A stretch of DNA of 64,000 bases, from the NCBI GenBank assembly GCA_028532985.1, contig JANCIK010000004.1, forward strand, positions 620,001-684,000. The letters run 5' to 3'. Below the pieces are notes generated by a model. The model saw only the letters and a list, made by a program, of their open reading frames with translations, had not been told where the DNA came from and did not search any database. This document shows, piece after piece, positions 43,816 to 52,857 of this stretch (positions are counted from its first letter, which is position 1; each line of letters begins with the position of its first letter). Source of the stretch: Stropharia rugosoannulata (lineage: Eukaryota; Basidiomycota; Agaricomycetes; Agaricales; Strophariaceae). The translations under genes and the position numbers were made by a program.

Positions 43816-46800
43816 TCAGTCGTCTTCGCTATTCTCAGAGTCGCTCAGATTCCCAGACAAGTCTTCATCAGCCGATGGTTCTGAAGCGTCCAAGATCCTT
43901 TGTAACCCGTCTTTTGAAATGTTCAACCACTTTAATAAATTGTCCGGTAAGTCTATTTTTGACCGGGCAAAATAAGGTAAAACCCTAAATTGCGCGACTT
44001 TGTGACTCCACAGGGCACCGTTTAATTCTGCCACGATGTAGGATCCGCCTGTAGTCCGTCGGATGACAACCATCGGTCCAAGATATCGCGGCTTCATTTT
44101 CTTGTCTAGGCTAGACTCGATGCCTGTGTTGCGGACTAAAACCAAATTGCCCGGTTTAAAATCAAAGTCTTTTATAACAGCCTTGTGATCGGCTTCATAC
44201 TTCAACAACCGGTCTACTTTGGCCTTAGTTATTTTAGCCCGCATTTCGTCAATCAGAGTGGCTTGTTTAGCTAGCGCTTGAGCCCGAAAGCCAATTAATT
44301 CTGCATCTGTCAGAATCCTACCCGGCAGTTTAACTAACCAGGTAGCTTCAACTACATCCAGAGGTATGGTAGGGTGCGCCGCTGTTACCATAAAGAAGGG
44401 TGAACAACCGAGCCGCTTCCTTATTGAAATACGGTCGGCCCACAACACATGGTATAAGAACCAGAACCACTTCGAGATCTGACCGCCTGTTGCTTTGTAC
44501 AACATTTGACGGATATCCCAATGAGGCCTTTCCACTGTCCCATTTGCCCGTGAGTTATATGGAGAAATTCTGATACCCCGGATGCCATATTTATCAGCTA
44601 GCCATTTGACCGCCTTAATAAACGGAGGTCCGTTGTCTGTCACTATCTCCACCATACAACCCCATCTTGTTATAATCTCTTCGAAAAGCCATTTGCCAAT
44701 AGTTTCACTGTTTTCATTTCTAACTGCCCGGGCTTCTGGCCACGATGTAAGGTTACATCGCCCGTGTACTATGTATTTACACCCGTTTGAAGGCGGTGAC
44801 ATATTCATGGTATCACAATGCACGACTTGGAAAACTGACGGTGTATGAGTAACGACAGGGGGTATCTGGACCAGTATTTTCTGTCGCTCTTGACAGAAAT
44901 GGCAAGTCTTGATATACCACACCACATCTCGCTCTAATTCTGGCCACCAGAATCTACCCGCTAAAAGGTTCTTAGTGGAATAGACTCCCCGGTGTCCTAA
45001 ACTGTCATGCGCTGCCTTCAACATATACATGCGGTCTTTCTTGGCGACCACTAGTCTGTGTTGAGAGTTTTCGCTCCGTCTGTACAGCCGTCCCTCTGCG
45101 TCTAAGAAGAAATGAGCTGCCCATCTTTTAAAGTTTTTAACTTTCTTAGATGTGTCGCAATAAGCGGGCAGGGTAGTCAAGTCTTTTAACCAGGTTGTTA
45201 TATCCGGTAACTTAGCATCATGATCTATGCCTATTTTAGTTCGTAGGTCCTCGGGATATGCATCCACAACCGGATCCTCGGTCCGTTCTGGCAGTAAGTC
45301 TCTACTTATTTGGTTTGTAAAGGCTGTCATCGCGGCTACCACTTGTTTATTTTGCCGGGGTGTTTCCTTTTTCAAGAACTCCCTTAGCTCTTTACAAGTT
45401 TCTTGTGCTAGGACTTTGGCAGTTTTAATTTCTGTCTCGAAGTCTTTTACACAAGTAGCTCGCGTATGTAGAAATCCCTTCCTAGAGTCTATTTGATCTG
45501 CAAACTTCTCTATTTCAAAGGGAATAGGCCCGTTTGGATCATCTAAGACACATTTAGGAGGTAATTCTTCTGCCTCTTCCTCGAGATCTGGGTTAGAATA
45601 TTCTTCGTCCCCTGGGTAATATGGTCTACGAGATAGCCCGTCTGGTCCAAAAGTTGCTCCTACTTTGTGTACCAGTGTGAATTGGAACAATTTAATATTG
45701 TCAATCCACCGGTTTATAGTAGCATTTGGCATCAGATCTGGATTCTCTAACATCCCCTTTATGTAAGATGCGTCGGTTTCCACTACTAATTTTCGTACCC
45801 CCAGTAGCCAGTGTCGACAAGCGTACAAGGCTCTCATGAGGCCAAACAATTCTCTCTTAGGTTGAGAGAAGCGGGCTTCTCGTTCGTTCATAGGTATTGA
45901 TCCGAATCGTACGTAGTATTTCTTTTTAGGGTCTTCTATATCGCGTTGATAAATATAATAGCCTATAGCCATATATGAAGTATCAACCGCCAACACTACT
46001 TCCCCTTGCCCCTCGTAGTCTATGGTTTTTAGGCATTCGACCACGTCTAGACCTTCCTTTATAAGTCGCATGCTTTCTTCTTGTTCAGCACCCCACTCAA
46101 ACGGGTTATTGCTCTTGAGTAATTTCGCAATGTGTTGTGCCCGTTTCGCGTAGTTAGGTATAAATATTCGCAATAGTCCCAGCGTTCCTAAGAATGCTCG
46201 TACATCGCTCACATTTTTACAAGTGCCCCAGTTTTTGATGACAGCTAGCTTGTCTGGGGATGGTTTTCTTCCATCATAGGAACACAAGTGTCCCACGACG
46301 GTGATTTCACTCTCACATACGACGGATTTATGCCCGCTAAACGTTCCCCCGCAATACCTCATTCTCTGAAGTACCCGGTTCACGTTATTCATATGCTCCC
46401 AGACAAACCGCCTAATCCCTGGATTTTCTTTGATAGTTTCATACGACCCGTCAGGTTGTTGGTAGCGTGAGGCGGGGCCTCTTACTGGTACGTCGTCTAT
46501 ATATGGCATAGTAAATTCTGGGACTTCCTCTTGCAAAATGAAATTAACATCATCATGAAAGATTGGTACTGAATTTGTCCATCCCATAGGCAGTGTTACC
46601 AGCCTCATAGCTCCAAAAGGCGTTTGGAATGTGGTCAGGTCTCTAGATTCTTCCGCGAGAAGCCTTTCGTCGTATCCTACATATAAATCAAACATCCCTC
46701 CACAAGCCCGACCTGAGAAATGTATTGCCAATTCCTCGGTAGCCGGGGGAACCCCAGAGTGTGCGATGGTTACCGCGTTTAGCGGTTCCAGACTATGCAC

Positions 46801-47625
46801 CACTCTTAGCTTCCCGTTTTTCTTTAGCACGGTAAACCAACGCGTTCTATACGGTGAATTTGATGGTTCTATTATTTTGCTTTCCAATTTCTCCTTGAGT
46901 ATCCGACACACCTCGCCTTGTAACCCTGGCGGAATAGGTATGTTCTTGAGCACCCAAGGCTTATGTTCGATAACCGGTATTTCTACCGGTGGAAAGTACT
47001 CTTCTTTGAAGCGTCCTTTCTCACTATCTTCCCAAGCAAAAGCTCCATTCTGGTTCATCATAAGGTTATGCATTAGATCTCTTTCTGCCGGCCATAAGAA
47101 ATCACTCTTGTGTACCTCGTCAAACTGTTCTTTTCTCTCTTGGGTATACCGACCTGTTGGTACGAACGGTACTGGATTTGTAGGTAAAGCGGGCATATCA
47201 GCTAGAGGGTCTCCCTTGATATCCCGCTTAATCCTATATCTCTCTGGTAGCTCTTGAAAAACTGGTCTCACTTTTTGTGCGACCGGCTTATATTTCTTTC
47301 CTACGTACTGTCCTCGAGTTTTACTAGTATCCCTTCTTTTACCCGCTAGTTTACCTATGCCCGTTTCTCGTGTAATATCCGTTTTCACCGTTTGTTGAAC
47401 GTATGATTTTCGGCTACTATACTTTTGACCCATGAACAAGGCAAGCTTCTCTCTCTCGTTATCTTCGATCGGGCTTTCTTTTCCCGCTACCTCTAAGTAG
47501 GCATTCATTATCCCTCTTTCCGAAAATTTACCCGTCTCAGCTACAGTGTAACCGAGTACTTGTAAACTCCCCGTCCTGGAATCATATTCCAGCATAACCG
47601 CAGTATCTCCTTGATCATCGATCAA
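43816..47625 (-). CDS. pol: OUTER pol: reverse transcriptase-RNase H-integrase, intact
   Basis: A single open frame of 1269 codons. RT: LDLYVGYDERLL-type palm (here FDLYVGYDERLL), LPMGWTNSVPIFHDD, and the YIDD catalytic motif in MPYIDDVPVRGP. RNase H: AVDTSYMAIGYY and VETDASYIKGMLENP. Integrase: HHCC domain (HDSLGHRGVYSTK, CHFCQERQ). DDE core: Asp in VHCDTMNMSP, Asp in EIVTDNGPPF, Glu in NGTVERPHWD. A GP(Y/F)-like module (RYLGPMVVIR) follows, with no chromodomain. It makes cDNA from the genomic RNA and inserts it. It starts with an ATGA overlap with the protease gene (47622-47625). Sequence type is the agaricomycete Ty3 lineage with VGYDERLL/TNSVPIFH. Confidence 0.9.
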   Translation of the reverse strand: MIDDQGDTAVMLEYDSRTGSLQVLGYTVAETGKFSERGIMNAYLEVAGKESPIEDNEREKLALFMGQKYSSRKSYVQQTVKTDITRETGIGKLAGKRRDTSKTRGQYVGKKYKPVAQKVRPVFQELPERYRIKRDIKGDPLADMPALPTNPVPFVPTGRYTQERKEQFDEVHKSDFLWPAERDLMHNLMMNQNGAFAWEDSEKGRFKEEYFPPVEIPVIEHKPWVLKNIPIPPGLQGEVCRILKEKLESKIIEPSNSPYRTRWFTVLKKNGKLRVVHSLEPLNAVTIAHSGVPPATEELAIHFSGRACGGMFDLYVGYDERLLAEESRDLTTFQTPFGAMRLVTLPMGWTNSVPIFHDDVNFILQEEVPEFTMPYIDDVPVRGPASRYQQPDGSYETIKENPGIRRFVWEHMNNVNRVLQRMRYCGGTFSGHKSVVCESEITVVGHLCSYDGRKPSPDKLAVIKNWGTCKNVSDVRAFLGTLGLLRIFIPNYAKRAQHIAKLLKSNNPFEWGAEQEESMRLIKEGLDVVECLKTIDYEGQGEVVLAVDTSYMAIGYYIYQRDIEDPKKKYYVRFGSIPMNEREARFSQPKRELFGLMRALYACRHWLLGVRKLVVETDASYIKGMLENPDLMPNATINRWIDNIKLFQFTLVHKVGATFGPDGLSRRPYYPGDEEYSNPDLEEEAEELPPKCVLDDPNGPIPFEIEKFADQIDSRKGFLHTRATCVKDFETEIKTAKVLAQETCKELREFLKKETPRQNKQVVAAMTAFTNQISRDLLPERTEDPVVDAYPEDLRTKIGIDHDAKLPDITTWLKDLTTLPAYCDTSKKVKNFKRWAAHFFLDAEGRLYRRSENSQHRLVVAKKDRMYMLKAAHDSLGHRGVYSTKNLLAGRFWWPELERDVVWYIKTCHFCQERQKILVQIPPVVTHTPSVFQVVHCDTMNMSPPSNGCKYIVHGRCNLTSWPEARAVRNENSETIGKWLFEEIITRWGCMVEIVTDNGPPFIKAVKWLADKYGIRGIRISPYNSRANGTVERPHWDIRQMLYKATGGQISKWFWFLYHVLWADRISIRKRLGCSPFFMVTAAHPTIPLDVVEATWLVKLPGRILTDAELIGFRAQALAKQATLIDEMRAKITKAKVDRLLKYEADHKAVIKDFDFKPGNLVLVRNTGIESSLDKKMKPRYLGPMVVIRRTTGGSYIVAELNGALWSHKVAQFRVLPYFARSKIDLPDNLLKWLNISKDGLQRILDASEPSADEDLSGNLSDSENSEDD

Positions 47626-48917
47626 CTCCTCGATGCTGGAAAAACTTGTTCTGCTGCTTGCGCTGCAGTTGGCTTTCTTAGTTCTGCCGGTGATTTTCCT
47701 CTATCAAATGTTGGTACTACTAGTTTATTCCCATTTCTTGGATCCGTCAGAGTGATGGTTTGATCACCAGACGTTTCATTTTTAATGTTACAGGCGGATA
47801 CTACCTCAAAAGGGCGACCCAGAAGAACTTTGTAAGGCGGGTCGTTTATGATGTGGACTTGTAGCAAGTATTTCAACCCGCCAAAATCAAACATCACATT
47901 TCTAGCCAAACCCAGAGTCCTTTCTACATGTCCTTGGGCGCTCTGCATATTGATGGTTATTTTTGGATTCCAGGATATACCCAATGAGACCGCGACGTCT
48001 TTGGCCATGGATACTATTTCTGATCCTCCATCTAGTAATGCTTCCTCCTGATCCACATTATTAATCTTTGGGTACACTGACCTAACTGGTCTGGCTTCTG
48101 TAGCTACCCATCTGATGTCAACGGGCTCATCTGTCTCTGCTAGACTATCCAAGTATTGGACTACCGGATCAGTTACTACTATTGTACCCGCTTGACCTAT
48201 TTCTGAGTCGTGAGGCAAGATACAATAATTGGTACACTGCGGCAAGTCTTCGATATATATTTCTACCCGCTTTTGGGTGTCTGATATTATATCCAAGCTC
48301 GGTTCGGTATCTAGCTCTATTGCTGGCTCAGAAGTACTAGGTAGTACTTCCTGACTAGCAAATGATAGACTCTCCTCCGGATCAACCGGTTTATTTATTT
48401 CCCCGTCACTTTCTATATACTCATCATACCAATCTTTCCTGTTCTCGTCCTCTGTGATGTTTACATTGGACGCGACCGTAGGGTGGACTGGTACTCTGAC
48501 TTTAGAAATATGCCGGGTTAATTCTTTTAATAAAGCGGGCGAATTGCCCAGCAATTGCCCCACTGTAGTGCCTACCGGCGTATTTAATATTAAGTCTACT
48601 ACATCTTTTGTTACTGCGCTAGCTTCCACTGGTGCTCTGGTCTGATAAGCGGGTATATGTTTCTCTCTCGGGACATCCCGCCTATGAACTTCATTCAAAG
48701 GCCTTACGTCCACGAAAGGTACCTCTGCCACTTGGCTAGGCGGAGGGTTCACATTTTCCTCTACACTTCTCGTTTGTGCAACCGGCTTCTTTCTAGCGTT
48801 CATAACGACTTCAACTATTTTATTTTTATTTTTCATCTTTGGCTGTTTTTCTAATTTGTCCTCCGGGGCTGATAAACCTACTAAGCTAGCCAACTTATTA
48901 GGGTCAGCTGATCCCAT
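47622..48917 (-). CDS. OUTER retropepsin-like protease with DGG active site
   Basis: 431 codons. The protease domain is in the C-terminal half. The active-site loop reads LLDGGSEIVSM, with Gly where retropepsins and INNER have Ser or Thr (DSG/DTG). The partner motif YKVLLGRPFEVV is present. The N-terminal half is charged and low complexity. The start lies 11 nt past the gag stop, in another frame. It overlaps pol by ATGA. Whether DGG is active is uncertain. Confidence 0.8.
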   Translation of the reverse strand: MGSADPNKLASLVGLSAPEDKLEKQPKMKNKNKIVEVVMNARKKPVAQTRSVEENVNPPPSQVAEVPFVDVRPLNEVHRRDVPREKHIPAYQTRAPVEASAVTKDVVDLILNTPVGTTVGQLLGNSPALLKELTRHISKVRVPVHPTVASNVNITEDENRKDWYDEYIESDGEINKPVDPEESLSFASQEVLPSTSEPAIELDTEPSLDIISDTQKRVEIYIEDLPQCTNYCILPHDSEIGQAGTIVVTDPVVQYLDSLAETDEPVDIRWVATEARPVRSVYPKINNVDQEEALLDGGSEIVSMAKDVAVSLGISWNPKITINMQSAQGHVERTLGLARNVMFDFGGLKYLLQVHIINDPPYKVLLGRPFEVVSACNIKNETSGDQTITLTDPRNGNKLVVPTFDRGKSPAELRKPTAAQAAEQVFPASRS

Positions 48918-48928
48918 CCTTGAACGCT

Positions 48929-50188
48929 TTAGAAATTTTCTTGGTCTGCGTCTTCTTGCATTTTACCGTATAGGTATTGCCTGACGTCGTTCAGATCCAT
49001 TTTGTCCAGAAGAATCTCCAAGTCAGCCTGGGTTGAATCACCCGGGTTGAATTGTTCTCCTTCGGCTCTGTGAGCGACTGTGTGGTTGAACTGTATTATA
49101 CCGGGCTGGTTCCTTGGTTTCACATTAAGATTAACCGTGACCTTGCCGTCAACAAACAGCGCCTCAACTCGCTCTTTTACTGAGTCCCCTGCTTTTCCCC
49201 ACGGAACAGGTCTTCCGTCAGCCAATTTAACTTTGCCATAGACATCTACCAATATCCATCCTTTAGCTATATGATCCCCTTTTACTGGGCATTCATTTTT
49301 CATATGGCCAGACTCATTGCAATAGAAACAAATGCCTGACGGGCTGCTGCTAGCACCATACCTAGGTCCGTTACTACCTGAGGATTGGGCTAGCACCCTA
49401 GACTGCGACATTAACCGGGTTAATTCCTCAATCTTATTATTAATAAGTTTCATATTGCTCTCAGCCTGTTTGGCTTGGATATTAAAGGTATCTTTCATCC
49501 TGCATATCTCAGCTTCTACCTTAGTAGACATTTCTGGATTAGCCCGGCTGTTTTGGCTTGTACTCGCGCGCGACGTTAACGATTTGTAGGTCGTTCGGGA
49601 ACCTTGACCAATCGATATAGCCGTCTCGATCACATCGTCTAATTTATACCGGTCTTCGGGTCGTACTTTTCCTTCTACAGCTTTACTTGTTACCTCTAAA
49701 CGGCTCTGTACGTTACTTCTAAACTCTGGCTCTAGACACTCCAAGAACATTTCCACGGCTTCTCTGTTAGACAGTAAGGCGGGTTCTTTTTGTAGTTTAG
49801 AGACCTCGGCTACAAAGCTTCGTATCAAAGATTTCAGATCCACGAGGTCGGTCTGATCGATTCCTCTATGATCCTTGCATAGTCGCTGTAATTTCTTAAG
49901 CGAACCCCGTTCTTGGTCGGCTGCCTGGGGATATGAGTCTATCAGTTCACTTTTGAACTTCTCCCAATTTTCCCCAGTATAGGATTTCAGATATTGCCAC
50001 TCCATTTCTGAAGTCGCATCTGCGTATTTCCCTAGATTGGTAATCTTTTCCTCGTCCTCTGTGATTGAGTACTTTTTGTATAAGTCCTCCATTCGACTGA
50101 TGAATCTCAGGAGTTCTTCTGGCTTTTCCGAATCAAAGGACGGGGCGTCCCTTGATTGGGGGTTGGGCATTCTGCTTTTATCCGCCAT
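48929..50188 (-). CDS. gag: OUTER Gag-nucleocapsid protein
   Basis: 419 codons. It starts MADKSRMPNPQSRDAPSFDS. The capsid-like helical region includes SLKKLQRLCKDHRGID and RSFVAEVSKLQKEPALL. The zinc knuckle CFYCNESGHMKNEC lies at about residue 285. It forms the virus-like particle and packages RNA. The frame stays open and Lys-rich for about 100 codons upstream of the ATG (KSSKNKSSSKTSSPVKRATK) but I find no ATG there, so a longer product would need splicing or a non-ATG start. Confidence 0.85.
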   Translation of the reverse strand: MADKSRMPNPQSRDAPSFDSEKPEELLRFISRMEDLYKKYSITEDEEKITNLGKYADATSEMEWQYLKSYTGENWEKFKSELIDSYPQAADQERGSLKKLQRLCKDHRGIDQTDLVDLKSLIRSFVAEVSKLQKEPALLSNREAVEMFLECLEPEFRSNVQSRLEVTSKAVEGKVRPEDRYKLDDVIETAISIGQGSRTTYKSLTSRASTSQNSRANPEMSTKVEAEICRMKDTFNIQAKQAESNMKLINNKIEELTRLMSQSRVLAQSSGSNGPRYGASSSPSGICFYCNESGHMKNECPVKGDHIAKGWILVDVYGKVKLADGRPVPWGKAGDSVKERVEALFVDGKVTVNLNVKPRNQPGIIQFNHTVAHRAEGEQFNPGDSTQADLEILLDKMDLNDVRQYLYGKMQEDADQENF

Positions 50189-50583
50189 ATTCTCTAGAGG
50201 AGGTATACTCTCTGTACTAGTAGTGGTTTGGAAGTTTAAGCGGGGTACTGGTTTTAAAACTCGTTTACGGACGGTGGGTACTAGACCACTGGATAACCCG
50301 GCAGTAACTGAATTTAAAGTCGCGCGTTTCTTAGGAGCACCAGGCGGTTGTAATGCGCTGATGGCTAATGAGGAAGTAGCGGCTTGTTTTGCTCGGTCTA
50401 ACTTAGTCGCTCGTTTGACTGGCGACGACGTTTTACTAGAGCTTTTGTTTTTAGAGCTTTTTGTAACCGGCGAAATCTTTACTAAGATCCAGTAATGATT
50501 TCAACCGGGTAGAACTGAATTCTTTATATAAAGAACCCGTTTATTTAGGTTTATATTATAATAACTGTAATCAGTCTAAAACC
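50189..50583 (-). other. OUTER 5' leader
   Basis: Holds the open Lys-rich stretch upstream of gag and, nearer the LTR, TTTATATAAAG at about 50521-50531, a TATA-like sequence downstream of the LTR in element sense. No separate gene. Confidence 0.35.
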
Positions 50584-50601
50584 CCCTCGCGGTGGGCTCC
50601 A
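50584..50601 (-). other. OUTER primer binding site
   Basis: The same 18 bases as INNER (CCCTCGCGGTGGGCTCCA on the plus strand), two bases from the LTR. Probably tRNA-Cys, judged by the U discriminator. Confidence 0.8.
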
Positions 50602-50603
50602 GA

Positions 50604-52495
50604 TGAAGGACCTTGTTTGGGTCTGGTCAAGTGCTCAGTGATGGCCCGTTTGTATGTCCTGCTAGAAATGATCTAACCCAACACAACCAACAACCACAAC
50701 AAAAACACACAACCAATCTCAAACAAATGCTTCTTTAATGCGAAGTCGGGGGTCTATGTACAAAAGAAAGACACAGTTGTCTTTTATAATATAAGCCGGT
50801 TAAACGTTTTCTTAACACAAAGACTCAGCCCGAGGGGCGTGGTGGTGTAGTGTGATAAGTGTAGTTTTGTGTGCGTGTAACGCGAGGTGCTCGAATGAGA
50901 CTTAGTCTGACACGACGATCAGAAAGAGAACTGAAAACTGTTTAACCGCTCCAGGTATGTGCGCGACGACACTGCCTGCAAAATAACCGCTCCAGGTATA
51001 CACGTAGTGTTGCCTGCAAAATGACCGCTCCAGGTATGTGCGCGACGACACTGCCTGCAAAATTAAACCGCTCCAGGTATACGTTAAACGTTGCCTGCAA
51101 AACTGCTTCCAGACTCAAGACTTAGTCAAGTAATCCGTCAAAAGCTTTGAACTCTCTCTAAACTCGCAGTGAGGACTTTAAACCGTATATATTCACTCTA
51201 GGTAAATCTACTCGGGGGAACCTGCTATTCTACATTACATGCTGGGGTATTTATACGTTTCTGGGAGACGGGTTTTCGTAGGCGCCCGGAGACGTTCTCT
51301 ACTAAAACCTCGCACCCGATTGGTTTGTAGGTCCATACGGTTCTGCCCGTTTAATTACATTTTAGGCGTTCTAGATGAGTGGAGTAAGAATTTGAAATAA
51401 CTGAAAAAGGATAGATTCTGGAGGCTTGTCAGGAACGAGCCTATTTTTAGAACGGTTAAACCGTCTTTTGGTGCCTGGGCGTCTGTCTGCCCCCTGAGTA
51501 CAGTCAGTTTTACTACGCCTTGGCTTTTTGGAATGTAAGCCGGGACAGAGTTACCCCACTGGTGAGTCATCTCGCCTCCGACTGTACCCGCTTTTCAGGG
51601 TCTATCAGGCTCCTGCCAAATAGCCCGCTATATTCCCTCCGTATGGCCAGTACGAGGCTTCGCTAATTAGCCCGGTAGAACTGTCTAAGTTTATTAGCCC
51701 GGCTTATTGACCTTTGTTAATTAACCCGGTATAACGTTCAATCAAAACAGCCCGGTATAACGACTAAGTCATTTAGTCCGGTATAATGCCTAAGTCAAAT
51801 AGCCCGGTATAATTACTCGAGTTAAATAACCCGGCATAATGATCTGCTTTCCCTAATCTCTCGTTTTCGATGGCTGGTTTTTAGAAGACTGACCCGCTAT
51901 AAGTCTCTAGTCGAGTTTCGTCGTTATGGTTGGTGTCATTTAACCCGGTATAATTTAACCCGGTATAATGCCTCTGCCTTTGCACTCTGTTTAACCCGCT
52001 TATCTGACTTCCTCGAATTTGAAGACATTACTAAGTATATTTCTTGGGCAGTAACTTTACATTTAGCCCGGTATAATTATACCGGGTTGAATGCAAAGCG
52101 TACCTGTGCTCTCCTTTATGCCGGGCTTATTATTATTCTAACTTTAAGCCGGTCAGATGCGCTTATAAGCCATACTGGTCCTGCGACTAAGTCCAACCGT
52201 AAAGGCTTATTAACCCGCTTGTTTAAAGTCTCTTGGTTTACTCTCCAGTTAAATTCTCTAACGTGGACAGTTACCGTCGTCACTTTTACTTAAGCTTTTA
52301 GTGTGGTTTCGCTTATAGTTAAAATAGCCCGCTTAATTGATTAAGTGGAGGTCTACACTTGTCTTCGTTATTCTCTGTCTCTCATTGGGTCATACTGAAG
52401 TCTTTAATACGACTTTAATAGTCTAGACTACTGAAATGATAGGATTTATAGTAAAATCGCAAAATTTCATGGCCAGGCACTTAGGTGCCCTATCA
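50604..52495 (-). repeat. OUTER LTR (5' LTR in element sense)
   Basis: 1892 bp, apparently identical to 20094-21985, which indicates very recent insertion or later LTR homogenisation. Contains the tandem repeat (50944-51102) and the motif array (about 51620-52350). Confidence 0.95.
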
Positions 52496-52857
52496 ACGTA
52501 ATCAATTGATAATCAAGGCATGATTCTTGAGGGTAGATGCATCTTTGTACTAATGCATCGTAGGTTTCAACCACTTTGAAGCTGTTTGCAACTCGGGCAA
52601 GATATCTAATCAAATTTTCCTGGTCTGTCAAGCATACTGGAAAGCCTTGTCTTGCAGGAGATGCTTTCCCACGCCACCCGGACGCAGTGACTTGGCTGAT
52701 GCAAGATGCTTTGCCAGCCAATCGGCTTTCAGATTTGTCTAGCCAATCATAGGCGTTCTTTGTCTCTTTATACTGAATTTTATTATAATAGATACATGGA
52801 GGGCTGAGGGTGAGAAGGTATTTGTCAGCAATGCACCTTACGTTCCGAATACTAGTA
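52496..52857 (-). other. Orphan coding-like fragment trapped between two transposons
   Basis: 362 bp between the OUTER target duplication and the DNA transposon TA site. The minus strand is open throughout (about 110 codons, for example YNKIQYKETKNAYDWLDKSE) with balanced composition, as in a real exon fragment. Joining across OUTER at the ACGT site gives only 12 more codons before a stop. The family is not recognised. Confidence 0.35.

Larger units (their letters stand above)
20094..52495 (-). mobile_element. OUTER: giant Ty3-type LTR retrotransposon with antisense accessory cassette
   Basis: Bounded by 1892-bp LTRs that look identical (20094-21985, 50604-52495) and 4-bp target duplications ACGT (20090-20093, 52496-52499). 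Without the nested INNER element it is about 16.5 kb. In its sense (minus) orientation the order is LTR, primer binding site, gag-NC, protease, pol (RT-RNase H-integrase), then four opposite-strand accessory genes, polypurine tract and LTR. Gag, protease and pol are all open. The only obvious break is INNER inside AccB. The element is rich in CCCGGTATAA/CCCGCTTA-type motifs throughout. Confidence 0.9.

Noticed and set aside
20094..52495. Endogenous virus or Starship-like giant element
   Set aside because: No tyrosine recombinase captain, no viral capsid or envelope gene; LTRs, primer site, polypurine tract and Gag-Pol define a Ty3 retrotransposon.
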